Below are positions 51,178-59,651 of a DNA stretch of 64,000 nucleotides, piece after piece. Positions within the stretch are counted from its first letter, which is position 1. Every line of letters begins with the position of its first letter. This stretch comes from Rhodospirillaceae bacterium (GTDB taxonomy: Bacteria; Pseudomonadota; Alphaproteobacteria; Bin65). The DNA is taken from positions 24,768 through 88,767 of the forward strand of contig WTGH01000067.1 of NCBI GenBank assembly GCA_011523655.1. The letters run 5' to 3'. The position numbers and the translations under genes were made by a program. Below the pieces are notes generated by a model. The model was given only the letters and a program-made list of their open reading frames with translations. It was not told the DNA's origin and searched no databases.

Positions 51178-52074
51178 ATGGATGCCATAGACATCGTCTG
51201 CAACCTGTTTACCGAACGGGAAGTGCGGCTCGGCCAGACCGGGCTGGACGACACGTTCAAGGCGCAGATCCGCATGCCGCCGGAATACCGCGGCGGGGTT
51301 TCGATCGGGGACTATCTCGCCAAGATGGACCGGTCGGGCATCGCGCGTTCCCTGCTGATCGCGGTCCGGGCCGGCGATCTGAACGTCCGGGAATCCTTCG
51401 AAATCCCCTACAGCCGGGCCGCGGAGGTCTGCGCGGCATATCCCGACCGGTTTTCGGGCCTCGCCGGTGTCGATCCGTTCCGGGGCATGCAGGGCCTGCG
51501 CGATCTGGAAGAGGCCGTCCGCGACCACGGCTTCGTCGGCGCGCACCTGTATCCGCACTGGTTCGGCCTGGCGCCGGACCACGCCAAATACTACCCCTAC
51601 TACGCCAAGTGCTGCGAACTCGACATCCCGATCATGATGCAGGTCGGGCACAGCCTGATCTATTCGCGCAACCGGCGCCTGCCGAGCGTCGGCCGGCCGA
51701 TCTGCCTCGACCAGGTGGCGATCGATTTCCCGGAACTCAGGCTGCTCGGCATCCATATCGGCGTGCCCTGGACCCAGGAAATGATCTCCATGGCCTGGAA
51801 GCACGAGAATATCTTCATCGGCGTCGACGCCTATGCACCGAAACACTGGCCGCCGGAAATCGTCCACTATCTGGACACTTACGGGCGGCACAAGGTCCTG
51901 TTCGGCACCGACTGGCCGGTCATCGACCCGGAGCGCGCGGTGGCCGAGATCGCCGCGCTCGACCTGCGCCCGGAAAGCCGCCGCGCGCTGATGCGGGAGA
52001 ATGCGCTGCGCGTCTTCCGGTTGCCGGAATCGGCGGCGGACGCGCGGGCAACGGACGCTCGGGCGGCCGAGTAA
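51178..52074 (+). CDS. Amidohydrolase-2 family protein lacking the N-terminal HxH
   Basis: 298 residues of the ACMSD/amidohydrolase-2 barrel, with GAHLYPHWFG, IMMQVGHS, GIHIGVPW and the C-terminal FGTDWP aspartate motif. The first strand reads MDAIDIVCNLF where metal-dependent members have HxH, so two metal ligands are missing. The subfamily may act as hydrolase or decarboxylase with a changed metal site. First gene of a seven-gene + strand operon (19 bases to the next gene); ATG 51178 follows GGGAGAAGG. Confidence 0.83.
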   Translation: MDAIDIVCNLFTEREVRLGQTGLDDTFKAQIRMPPEYRGGVSIGDYLAKMDRSGIARSLLIAVRAGDLNVRESFEIPYSRAAEVCAAYPDRFSGLAGVDPFRGMQGLRDLEEAVRDHGFVGAHLYPHWFGLAPDHAKYYPYYAKCCELDIPIMMQVGHSLIYSRNRRLPSVGRPICLDQVAIDFPELRLLGIHIGVPWTQEMISMAWKHENIFIGVDAYAPKHWPPEIVHYLDTYGRHKVLFGTDWPVIDPERAVAEIAALDLRPESRRALMRENALRVFRLPESAADARATDARAAE

Positions 52075-52093
52075 GGGCGCCGGACGCAGCCTC

Positions 52094-53629
52094 ATGATCC
52101 CGGCATCGGCGCACACTCCGCCTGCCTCCTACCGGCCGCTCACCATCGCGACCGGCATGCGCGCCGCGGCCGAGCGCACGCCGGGGAAAACCGCCCTCCG
52201 GGAAGGCGACCGGACGCTGACCTACGCCGCGCTGGTCGACCGGATCGACCGGGTGAGCGCGATGGTGACTGGCGGGTTCGGCCTCGGTCCGGGCGACAAC
52301 GCCGCGATCCTTGCGCCCAACTGCCTCGAATATATCGAGATCGTGGCGGGCGCCTCGTGCGCCGGCGTGGCGGTCGCGACGCTGAACCCCCGGCTGGTCG
52401 GCCGCGAGATCCGCTACATCTGCGACGACTGCGGCGCGCGGGTGCTTTTCGTCCACGCCAGCCTGGCCGACACCGTCCGCGACCTGACGCTGGACAGCGT
52501 CGAGCGGATCGTCGTTCTGGGCCGGGACTACGACGCCCTGCTCGCCGGGGCCCGGCCGCTGCGGCCGGCGCCCCTGCCAGAATGGTCGCCCTTCTCGATC
52601 TCCTACACCTCCGGCACAACCGGCGAGCCCAAGGGCGTGGTGCTACCGCACCGCTCCCGCGTCCTCACCTTCTACGGCATGGCGGCGGAATACGGCTGCT
52701 ACGGTCCGGACGACCGCTATCTGGCGACGGCGCCGCTGTTCCACGGCGCCGGTTTCGCGTTCGCCGTGGCGGTCGTGTATTTCGGCGGCTATTGCGAAAT
52801 CCTGCCGGGCTTCGATCCCGAACGGGTGATCGAGCGGCTGGCCACGGAAAGGCTGGGCGGAACCTTTTTCGTGCCGACCCATTTTCATTCCGTTTTTGCG
52901 CTGGAGGATCCCGTCCTCGAGCGGTATCGCGCCTTCGAGCGGCTGAAGGCGATCGTGTCGAACGCCGCGCCACTCGCCCAGGCGACCAAGGAGCGGATCG
53001 TCGACTATTTCGGCGAAGGCATCCTGCACGAGACCTACGGCTCGACCGAGGCCGGGATCGTCACCAACCTGCGCCCGGCCGACCAGCTGGTGAAGCAGCG
53101 CTGCGTCGGCCTGCCGTTCGTCGCCAGCCACGTCCGACTGCTGGACGACGACGGCCGGGAGGTCGCGCCCGGCGAGGTCGGCGAGCTGTTCAGCAATTCG
53201 CCCTACATCTTCAACGGCTACTGGGGCAAGCCGGAGGAAACCGCAGCCTGCTTCCGCGGCGACTGGTTCAGCGCCGGCGACATGGCGACCCGGGACGAGG
53301 AGGGCTTCGTCTATCTGGTCGACCGCAAGAAGGACATGGTGATCTCCGGCGGCATCAACATCTATCCGCGGGAAATCGAGGAAATCCTGTTCCGCCATCC
53401 CGGCGTAGCCGACGTCGCCGTGATCGGCGTGCCGAACGAGAAATGGGGCGAGGAGCTGAAAGGCTTCGTGGTGCCGAAACCCGGCGGGGCGCCGGACGCA
53501 CGTGCCCTTGAGTCCTTCTGTCGCGAGCATCTCTCGCCCTATAAGGTGCCCAAGACGTTCGAATTTACCGGCGCTCTGCCGCGCAACGCGGCGGGCAAGG
53601 TGCTGAAGCGCAAACTGCGCGAAGCCTGA
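52094..53629 (+). CDS. Acyl-CoA ligase (AMP-forming)
   Basis: 511 residues with all ANL motifs: YTSGTTGEPKGVVLP, HETYGSTEAGIVTN, SAGDMATRDEEGF, SGGINIYPREIE and the C-terminal lysine in RNAAGKVLKRKL. It activates a carboxylic acid, fatty or aromatic, to its CoA thioester. The neighbourhood (amidohydrolase, ABC importer, hydrolase, FAD oxidase) suggests a dedicated carboxylate substrate taken up from outside. It carries no targeting signal. Confidence 0.9.
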   Translation: MIPASAHTPPASYRPLTIATGMRAAAERTPGKTALREGDRTLTYAALVDRIDRVSAMVTGGFGLGPGDNAAILAPNCLEYIEIVAGASCAGVAVATLNPRLVGREIRYICDDCGARVLFVHASLADTVRDLTLDSVERIVVLGRDYDALLAGARPLRPAPLPEWSPFSISYTSGTTGEPKGVVLPHRSRVLTFYGMAAEYGCYGPDDRYLATAPLFHGAGFAFAVAVVYFGGYCEILPGFDPERVIERLATERLGGTFFVPTHFHSVFALEDPVLERYRAFERLKAIVSNAAPLAQATKERIVDYFGEGILHETYGSTEAGIVTNLRPADQLVKQRCVGLPFVASHVRLLDDDGREVAPGEVGELFSNSPYIFNGYWGKPEETAACFRGDWFSAGDMATRDEEGFVYLVDRKKDMVISGGINIYPREIEEILFRHPGVADVAVIGVPNEKWGEELKGFVVPKPGGAPDARALESFCREHLSPYKVPKTFEFTGALPRNAAGKVLKRKLREA

Positions 53630-53646
53630 GCCGGACCGGATACACA

Positions 53647-53693
53647 GCCGGCGGCAATCGCCGGCCAACCCGGCCCCGGACGCGCATCCGGGG
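53647..53693 (+). terminator. Two consecutive intergenic hairpins
   Basis: GCCGGCG-GCAAT-CGCCGGC (53647-53665) and CCCCGGA-CGCGCA-TCCGGGG (53674-53693) are two 7-bp hairpins between the ligase and the ABC binding-protein gene. No T-run follows. They may attenuate transcription or protect the importer mRNA from decay, allowing more binding protein than ligase. Confidence 0.4.
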
Positions 53694-53715
53694 TCCGAAA
53701 CAACGGAGGGAAGAC

Positions 53716-54741
53716 ATGCGCAGGACAAGCACGATAACGACCGGCACGATAGCGACCAGCACGACGGGGGCCGCACTCGCGCTGATCCTTGCAGCGGGCA
53801 TCGCACTGGCGCCGGCCAAGGCCGACGACAGCATGAGCCTGACGCTGATGAAGGACTGGTCGCCCCACGGCATGCACGCGCCCTTCTACCTGGCGCAGGC
53901 CAAGGGCTGGTTCAAGGAAGCCGGCGTTACCGTGAAGATCGTCGATGGCAAGGGCTCGGCCTCGACGGTCGGCCTCGTCGGCGCCGGCCAGGCGGATATC
54001 GGCCATGCGTCGCTTTCCGTGATGGCGCTGGCCCGCAACAAGGGGCTGCCCGTCACGGCGATCGGCAGCATCCTCAGGACCAACGAAGTCGGCGTCATCT
54101 TCTCCAAGGGCAAGCCCTACAAGGGGCCGAAGGACTTCAAGGGCACGACGCTGGTCTACACCTCGGGGTCGATCGAGGCGCCCTTCATCGACACCTTCCT
54201 CGCTCAGGGCGGCCTCAAGCGCAGCGATGTCAATCTGCTCGCCGTGGCCGCGTCGGCGAAGATCGCGACTTACCTGTCGGGCCGCGGCGACGGCGTGATC
54301 GGGCCGGTGCCGTTCTTCCTGGCGATCGCGGCGAAGAAGCGGCCGTCAGGTTTCGTCGGTTTTGCGGAAAACGGTCTGCCCATGCTGTCCTGGGGCATCG
54401 TTGCGAATGACGAGGCGATCGCGGAAAAGCCGAAGGCGCTGAAGGCGTTCATGTCCGCCCTGGCGCGCAGCTGGAAACACATCCTCGACGGCGGCCTCGA
54501 CGAGGCCGTGCAGGCGATGATCGATCAGCGCCCGAAGGCGCGCGTGTCGATGGTGGTCGGCAAGCTGATCTTCAACGCCTACAGGCCCTATTTCTTCTCG
54601 CCGACGACCAAGGGCAAGCCGATGGGCTACATGAGCGCGAAGGACTGGGAAGATACGGTCAAGACGCTCAAGAGCCTGGGGCGGGTCAAGGCGAGCATGA
54701 AGACGACGGACTTCTACAACGCCTCCTTCATGCCCCGCTGA
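53716..54741 (+). CDS. ABC transporter substrate-binding protein, NMT1/THI5-like
   Basis: 341 residues with a long threonine-rich signal peptide (hydrophobic core ALALILAAGIALAPAKA). The mature part begins with TLMKDWSPHGMHAPFYLAQ and KGWFKEAGV, the NMT1/SsuA-type fold used for sulfonates, nitrate, pyrimidine precursors and aromatic acids. Preceded by GGAGGGAAG. With the next two genes it forms a complete importer; the ligand is unknown but is probably the acid activated by the upstream ligase. Confidence 0.9.
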   Translation: MRRTSTITTGTIATSTTGAALALILAAGIALAPAKADDSMSLTLMKDWSPHGMHAPFYLAQAKGWFKEAGVTVKIVDGKGSASTVGLVGAGQADIGHASLSVMALARNKGLPVTAIGSILRTNEVGVIFSKGKPYKGPKDFKGTTLVYTSGSIEAPFIDTFLAQGGLKRSDVNLLAVAASAKIATYLSGRGDGVIGPVPFFLAIAAKKRPSGFVGFAENGLPMLSWGIVANDEAIAEKPKALKAFMSALARSWKHILDGGLDEAVQAMIDQRPKARVSMVVGKLIFNAYRPYFFSPTTKGKPMGYMSAKDWEDTVKTLKSLGRVKASMKTTDFYNASFMPR

Positions 54742-54745
54742 CGCC

Positions 54746-55597
54746 ATGGCGGCACTGCCCGGGGACGGAGCTCCGGCTGCGCCGGCAGGCGTGGCCGGAG
54801 CCTCCGGCGACGGCATCGGCGAGCCCTATGTCCGGATCGCCGGCCTGGACAAGACCTACCATTCGGAACGCGGCGACGTCGAAGCGCTCAAGGCGATCGA
54901 CCTCGATATCCGCAACGGCGAGTTCATCAGCGTCCTGGGGCCGAGCGGCTGCGGCAAGAGCACCCTGCTCAAATGCATCGCCGGCCTGGAGGACCTGACG
55001 TCGGGCGACGTCGCAATCCGCGGCGAACCGGTCATCGAGCCGCCCAAGGATACTGGTATTGTCTTTCAGCGCGACGTCCTGCTCGACTGGCGCTCGGTGC
55101 TCGACAACATCCTGCTGCCGATCGAATTCGCACGGCTCAGGACGGCGGACTGGCGCGGCAAGGCGCTCGAACTCCTCCACCTGTTCGAGCTTGAGGATTT
55201 TGCCGACCGCTATCCCTGGGAACTGTCGGGCGGGATGCGCCAGCGCGTCGCGATCTGCCGGGGGCTGATCCGCGATCCGTCGCTGCTGCTGATGGACGAG
55301 CCGTTCGGCGCGCTCGACGCCATCACGCGCGACGAGCTGAACCTCGAACTGGAACGCATGTGGGAAGCGACGCACAAGACGATCGTCTTCATCACCCACA
55401 GCATTCCCGAAGCGGTGTTCCTGTCGAGCCGGGTCGTCGTGATGTCGCGCAATCCGGGGCGCATCGTTGAAATCCTGGATATCGATCTCGACCGGCCGCG
55501 CGCGCTCGATATCCGGGAGACGCCGGCTTTCTCGGGCTATGTCCGGCACATCCGGGAGATTTTCGAGGGGCTGGGCGTCATGAAACGGGGGCAGTAG
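54746..55597 (+). CDS. ABC transporter ATP-binding protein (SsuB/TauB type)
   Basis: 283 residues with Walker A GPSGCGKST (65-73), Q-loop VFQRDVLLDW, signature LSGGMRQR and Walker B LLMDEPFGALD, then the H-loop ITHSIPEAVFL. A 25-residue Ala/Gly-rich N-terminal extension precedes the domain. Starts 4 bases after the binding-protein gene and ends 2 bases before the permease. Confidence 0.94.
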   Translation: MAALPGDGAPAAPAGVAGASGDGIGEPYVRIAGLDKTYHSERGDVEALKAIDLDIRNGEFISVLGPSGCGKSTLLKCIAGLEDLTSGDVAIRGEPVIEPPKDTGIVFQRDVLLDWRSVLDNILLPIEFARLRTADWRGKALELLHLFELEDFADRYPWELSGGMRQRVAICRGLIRDPSLLLMDEPFGALDAITRDELNLELERMWEATHKTIVFITHSIPEAVFLSSRVVVMSRNPGRIVEILDIDLDRPRALDIRETPAFSGYVRHIREIFEGLGVMKRGQ

Positions 55598-55599
55598 CG

Positions 55600-56406
55600 A
55601 TGGATTTCTGGTCGACCAGGAACGGGCGGATCCTCAATGTCGTCCTGGTGCTGCTCGGCTTCGGCCTGATCTGGGAAGGGGCGGTGGTCGTCTTCGGCAT
55701 CAAGCCGTTCCTCCTGCCGGCGCCCTCGCGGGTGCTGGCCGATATCGCCGCCGAGCCGCTGTGGTACGGCATGCATACGCTGGAAACCCTCAAGGAGACG
55801 GCGCTGGGCTTCCTGCTGGCGGTCGTCGTCGGCCTGGTCATGGCGATCGGGATCGTCTTCTCGCGCTTCGTCGAGCAGACGCTCTATACCTTTCTCGTGG
55901 CGATAAACTCGATCCCGAAGGTCGCCGTCGCCCCGCTCTTCATCGTCTGGTTCGGCGCCGGGATCGAACCCAAGGTCGCCATCGCTTTCCTGATCGCGGT
56001 CTTCCCGATCGTCATCGATACCGTGCTCGGGCTGCGCTCCGTCGAGCCCGACATGCTCGATCTCGCCCGGTCGATGCGGGGATCGGCGATGCAGACCCTG
56101 TGGAAGATCCGATTTCCGACGGCGCTGCCGAGCATGTTCGCCGGCATGAAGGTCGGCATCTCCTTCGCCTTCATCGGCTCCATCGTCGGCGAGTTCGTCG
56201 CCTCGCAGGCCGGGCTCGGCTTCGTGATCGATTCGGCGCAGCCGACCTTCGACACGACACGAATCTTCGCGGCGATCCTGCTGCTCGCCGTGGTCGGCAC
56301 CATATTGTTCTACACCGTCGAACTGGCCGAGCGCGCCTTCGTGCCCTGGCACGTCTCGCGGCGGCGCGAAGGTACGGCCGGGCCGGCCCCGCAAAGCGCG
56401 CACTGA
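55600..56406 (+). CDS. ABC transporter permease (SsuC type)
   Basis: 268 residues with six predicted membrane helices and the EAA-like coupling loop between helices (SMRGSAMQTLWKIRFPTALP). BPD_transp_1 family, inner-membrane component of the importer. A single permease is present, so it likely works as a homodimer. Confidence 0.93.
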   Translation: MDFWSTRNGRILNVVLVLLGFGLIWEGAVVVFGIKPFLLPAPSRVLADIAAEPLWYGMHTLETLKETALGFLLAVVVGLVMAIGIVFSRFVEQTLYTFLVAINSIPKVAVAPLFIVWFGAGIEPKVAIAFLIAVFPIVIDTVLGLRSVEPDMLDLARSMRGSAMQTLWKIRFPTALPSMFAGMKVGISFAFIGSIVGEFVASQAGLGFVIDSAQPTFDTTRIFAAILLLAVVGTILFYTVELAERAFVPWHVSRRREGTAGPAPQSAH

Positions 56407-56416
56407 GGCAGATGCG

Positions 56417-58012
56417 ATGACCTTCCGGGCAAGACGCCAGACCGTCGATCTCGCCGGCCGCGAAGTCGGTTTCCACCATGCCGGCAGCGGCCCGCCGGCC
56501 GTCCTGCTCCACGAATCGCCGCGCTCGTCGGCCGCCCTGCTGCCGCTGATGGAGCGGCTGGCCGGCCGCTTCACCGTCTTCGGCTTCGATACGCCGGGCT
56601 TCGGCGGCTCCGACCCGCTGGCGATGGACCGGCCGTCGAGCGCCGATTACGCCGACGCGCTGGCCGACGCCATGACCGCGCTGGGCATCGCCCGGGCGCC
56701 GGTCTACGGCACCCACACCGGCGCCTGCATCGCGATGGATCTGGCGCTCGGGCATCCCGACCGGGTTTCGGTCGCGGTGATGGACGGCTATCCGGTCTTC
56801 ACGCCGGCCGAACAGGAGGAACTGCTGCGCGCGTATCTGCCGCCGTTCCGCCCGTCCTGGGACGGCGCCCACGTCGCCTGGCTGTGGGCGCGGGTGCGCG
56901 ACCAGTTCACCTTCTTTCCCTGGTATGCCGCCGGCAACCTCGGCCGGCTGCCGCGCGATCCGCCGCCGCTCGATTTCCACCAGCTCGTCGTCGAGGATTT
57001 CCTGCGCGCCGGAGACCATTACCGCCCGGCCTATGCCGCCGCCTTCCGGTTCGACGGGATCGGGCCGCTGGCAAGGGTGCAGGTCCCGGTCGCCGTCGTG
57101 GCGCGGGACGACGACCTGTTGTTCCCCCATCTCGACCGGCTGCCCGATACGCTCCCGGACCGTATCGCCGTGCATCGGCTGGGCGCCAACCGCGACGCCT
57201 GGGGTGCGGCCGTCGGCGATATCATGGCGGCGCATCCGGGCCAGGCGACGGCGCCGCAGCCGACGGCCGATCCGCTCGGCGCGCGCCCGGTGCGCCGGCG
57301 CTTCATGGAGACACCGGCGGGCGCGGCCCATGTCCGCTTCGCCGGGCCGCAGGACGGACGCCCGGTCGTGCTGCTCCACCGCACGCCGGGCCAGGCGGCG
57401 GAACTGGACGACCGGTTGGTGCGCCTGGGCCGCCACGGTCCGGCCATCGCCATCGACCTGCCCGGCAACGGCGAATCGGATCCTGCGGAACCGACCGGCC
57501 TCTCCGGAGTCATCGAGTGGATCGGCGGCTGCCTCGACGCTCTGGGAGTCCGCGAATGCGACCTGGCCGGCGAAGACACCGGCGCCGCGTTCGCCGCCGC
57601 CCTGGCGGCGGACGGGCCGGTCGCGGTGCGGCGCCTGACGCTAGCCCAGGCCCCCGCCGGCGCGGACGGCAGTCCCGAATCCTCCGGCGCGCCGGCCTGC
57701 CCCGACCTCCGGCCGCGCTGGGACGGGGCGCATCTGGCGGCCGCCTGGTACTGGGCGCGCGACAGCCTGCTCTATCGGCACTGGAACGAACGGACGGTCG
57801 CCGGCGCCTGGCGCCTGCCGGACGATCCGCCGGTGGACCTGCTCCACGCCCGCTTTACCGGGGCCGTGCTCGGCGCCGCCGGCAACGACGCGCTGTGCCG
57901 GGCGGCGCACGATGCCGAACTCGACAGGTTGATCGACCGGGCGGCGCATCGCGGAGCGGCCGTCGAGCGAATCGACATGCCGCTCGCTCTGCGCCCTTCG
58001 CACGGCGAATGA
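56417..58012 (+). CDS. Tandem alpha/beta-hydrolase protein with altered nucleophile elbows
   Basis: 531 residues made of two alpha/beta-hydrolase folds joined near residue 285. In the first fold the elbow is G98-T-H100-T-G102, with His where Ser/Asp/Cys is normal; in the second it is G385-E-D387-T-G389, with Asp as in haloalkane dehalogenases and epoxide hydrolases. Oxyanion segments LLHESPRSS and LLHRTPGQ are parallel. Both halves share the order PRWDGAHLAAAWYWARD-like cap motif (SWDGAHVAWLWARVRDQ in the first), so the gene arose by internal duplication. Substrate unknown; in operon with the importer. Confidence 0.83.
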   Translation: MTFRARRQTVDLAGREVGFHHAGSGPPAVLLHESPRSSAALLPLMERLAGRFTVFGFDTPGFGGSDPLAMDRPSSADYADALADAMTALGIARAPVYGTHTGACIAMDLALGHPDRVSVAVMDGYPVFTPAEQEELLRAYLPPFRPSWDGAHVAWLWARVRDQFTFFPWYAAGNLGRLPRDPPPLDFHQLVVEDFLRAGDHYRPAYAAAFRFDGIGPLARVQVPVAVVARDDDLLFPHLDRLPDTLPDRIAVHRLGANRDAWGAAVGDIMAAHPGQATAPQPTADPLGARPVRRRFMETPAGAAHVRFAGPQDGRPVVLLHRTPGQAAELDDRLVRLGRHGPAIAIDLPGNGESDPAEPTGLSGVIEWIGGCLDALGVRECDLAGEDTGAAFAAALAADGPVAVRRLTLAQAPAGADGSPESSGAPACPDLRPRWDGAHLAAAWYWARDSLLYRHWNERTVAGAWRLPDDPPVDLLHARFTGAVLGAAGNDALCRAAHDAELDRLIDRAAHRGAAVERIDMPLALRPSHGE

Positions 58013-59577
58013 TGACGGGGGCGTCCGCCGGAATGCCGGTTCCGGACCGCCTCAGGGCGGCGGTCGGCGCGGACGGCATCGTCACCGATCCGGAGCGGCT
58101 GGCCGGCCTGTCCCACGATGTCGCCGGCCCGGCCGGGGCTTTGCCGCTGTGTATCGTCGCCCCCGAAACGCTTCCGGCCCTGCAAAGGGCCGTCGCCGCC
58201 GCAACGGAAAGCGGCCTCGCCATCGTGCCGCGCGGCGGCGGCATGTCCTACACCGGGGGCTATGCGCCGTCGGCGGAGGGCAGCGTCCTCTTCGATATGT
58301 CCCGGCTCTCGGCGGTCGCGGAGATCGATACCGCAAACCGGCATGCCATAGTCGAGGCCGGCTGCACCTGGGCGGCCCTGCACGACGCCCTGCGCGGCAC
58401 CGGCTTCCGCCCGCCTTCCTTCGGTCCGCTCTCCGGCGGGGCTTCCACGGTCGGCGGCGCGGTCTCGCACAATGCGATGTTTTTCGGCTCGGGCTCGGCG
58501 GGCAGCATAGCCGGCAGCGTGCTCGGGCTGGAGGTCGTCCTTGCCGACGGCCGCCTGCTGCACACCGGCGCGCTGCGCCCCGAAGCGGTCGACGCCCTGC
58601 CCCACGGCCCGGACCCGACCGGCCTCTTTGTCGGCGATTGCGGCGCGTTCGGCATAAAGGCGCGGGTTGCCCTGCGGCTGGCCCCGGTCGCCGGCGGCGA
58701 AGCCTTCCTGTCGACGGCGTTCGACGATCCGCTGGCGATGCTCGACGCCCAGACGGCACTGGCCGGCCGGCCCGGCCTCGGCGAGTGCTTCAGCTTCGAC
58801 CGCCAGGCGCACCGCAACATCCTCGACCGGCGGATCGGCTTCCGGGAGAAGCTCGGCGCCGTCTCCGGCGTGGCGCGCGGAACCGGCGGCCTGGCGCGCG
58901 CCGCCCGCCTGCCGGCCGAAGGCCTCGGCTTCCTGGAAAAGGCGGATTATTCGCTGCACCTGTCCGTCGAAGGGGACGATGCGCGTCACGCCACCGCCCG
59001 CGCCGAGGCGCTGCGGGCCGAGCTGGCGCAGCGCGGCGGCGCGGACCTCCCGGACACCATTCCGCGCGTGACCCGCGCCCGGCCGTTCGGGCCGATTACC
59101 GCCCTGCTCGGCCCGCGCGGGGAGAACTGGCTGCCGGTGCACGGCGTGCTCGGTCTCGCCCGTGCCTCCGGCTGCATGGCAGCGCTGCGCGACCGTTTAC
59201 AGGCAAGCGCCGGCGACATGGCGGACGCCGGCGTAACCTGCACCGTCCTCACCGTCCTCGCGCCGGGCTGCCTGCTGATGGAGCCGCAATTTTTCTGGCC
59301 CGACCGGCTGAGCCCGTTTCACCTCGCCCACGCGACGCCCGAACAGGTGAAGCTGCATCGCGAGGCGCCGGAAAATCCGCGCGGGCGGGCGCTGGTCTTC
59401 GAACTGCGGAACGCTACCGCCGAAATCCTGCGCACACACGGCGCCTCGCATATGCAGGTCGGGCGCTACTATCCGTTCCTGTCGCGCCTGACGCCGGCGC
59501 AGGCGGACATCCACCGCCGGCTGCGCGCCGCGCTGGATCCCGACGGGCGGATGAATCCCGGCGTCCTCGAAAATTGA
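58009..59577 (+). CDS. FAD-linked oxidase (GlcD/VAO-PCMH type)
   Basis: 522 residues. PCMH FAD-binding domain with VPRGGGMSYTGGY and FGPLSGGASTVGGAVSHN, and a C-terminal substrate domain ending LDPDGRMNPGVL, as in glycolate, lactate or alditol oxidases. The start ATG-ATG overlaps the hydrolase stop by 4 bases, so the two are coupled. Likely oxidises a hydroxy acid or alcohol formed in this operon's pathway. Last gene of the operon. Confidence 0.88.
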   Translation: MMTGASAGMPVPDRLRAAVGADGIVTDPERLAGLSHDVAGPAGALPLCIVAPETLPALQRAVAAATESGLAIVPRGGGMSYTGGYAPSAEGSVLFDMSRLSAVAEIDTANRHAIVEAGCTWAALHDALRGTGFRPPSFGPLSGGASTVGGAVSHNAMFFGSGSAGSIAGSVLGLEVVLADGRLLHTGALRPEAVDALPHGPDPTGLFVGDCGAFGIKARVALRLAPVAGGEAFLSTAFDDPLAMLDAQTALAGRPGLGECFSFDRQAHRNILDRRIGFREKLGAVSGVARGTGGLARAARLPAEGLGFLEKADYSLHLSVEGDDARHATARAEALRAELAQRGGADLPDTIPRVTRARPFGPITALLGPRGENWLPVHGVLGLARASGCMAALRDRLQASAGDMADAGVTCTVLTVLAPGCLLMEPQFFWPDRLSPFHLAHATPEQVKLHREAPENPRGRALVFELRNATAEILRTHGASHMQVGRYYPFLSRLTPAQADIHRRLRAALDPDGRMNPGVLEN

Positions 59578-59651
59578 CGCGCCGATGTCCCGCACGCCCC
59601 GCAGCACAATTTGCCGGGCAGATGCGACCGTTTTCGGATCACCGCCGGTCG

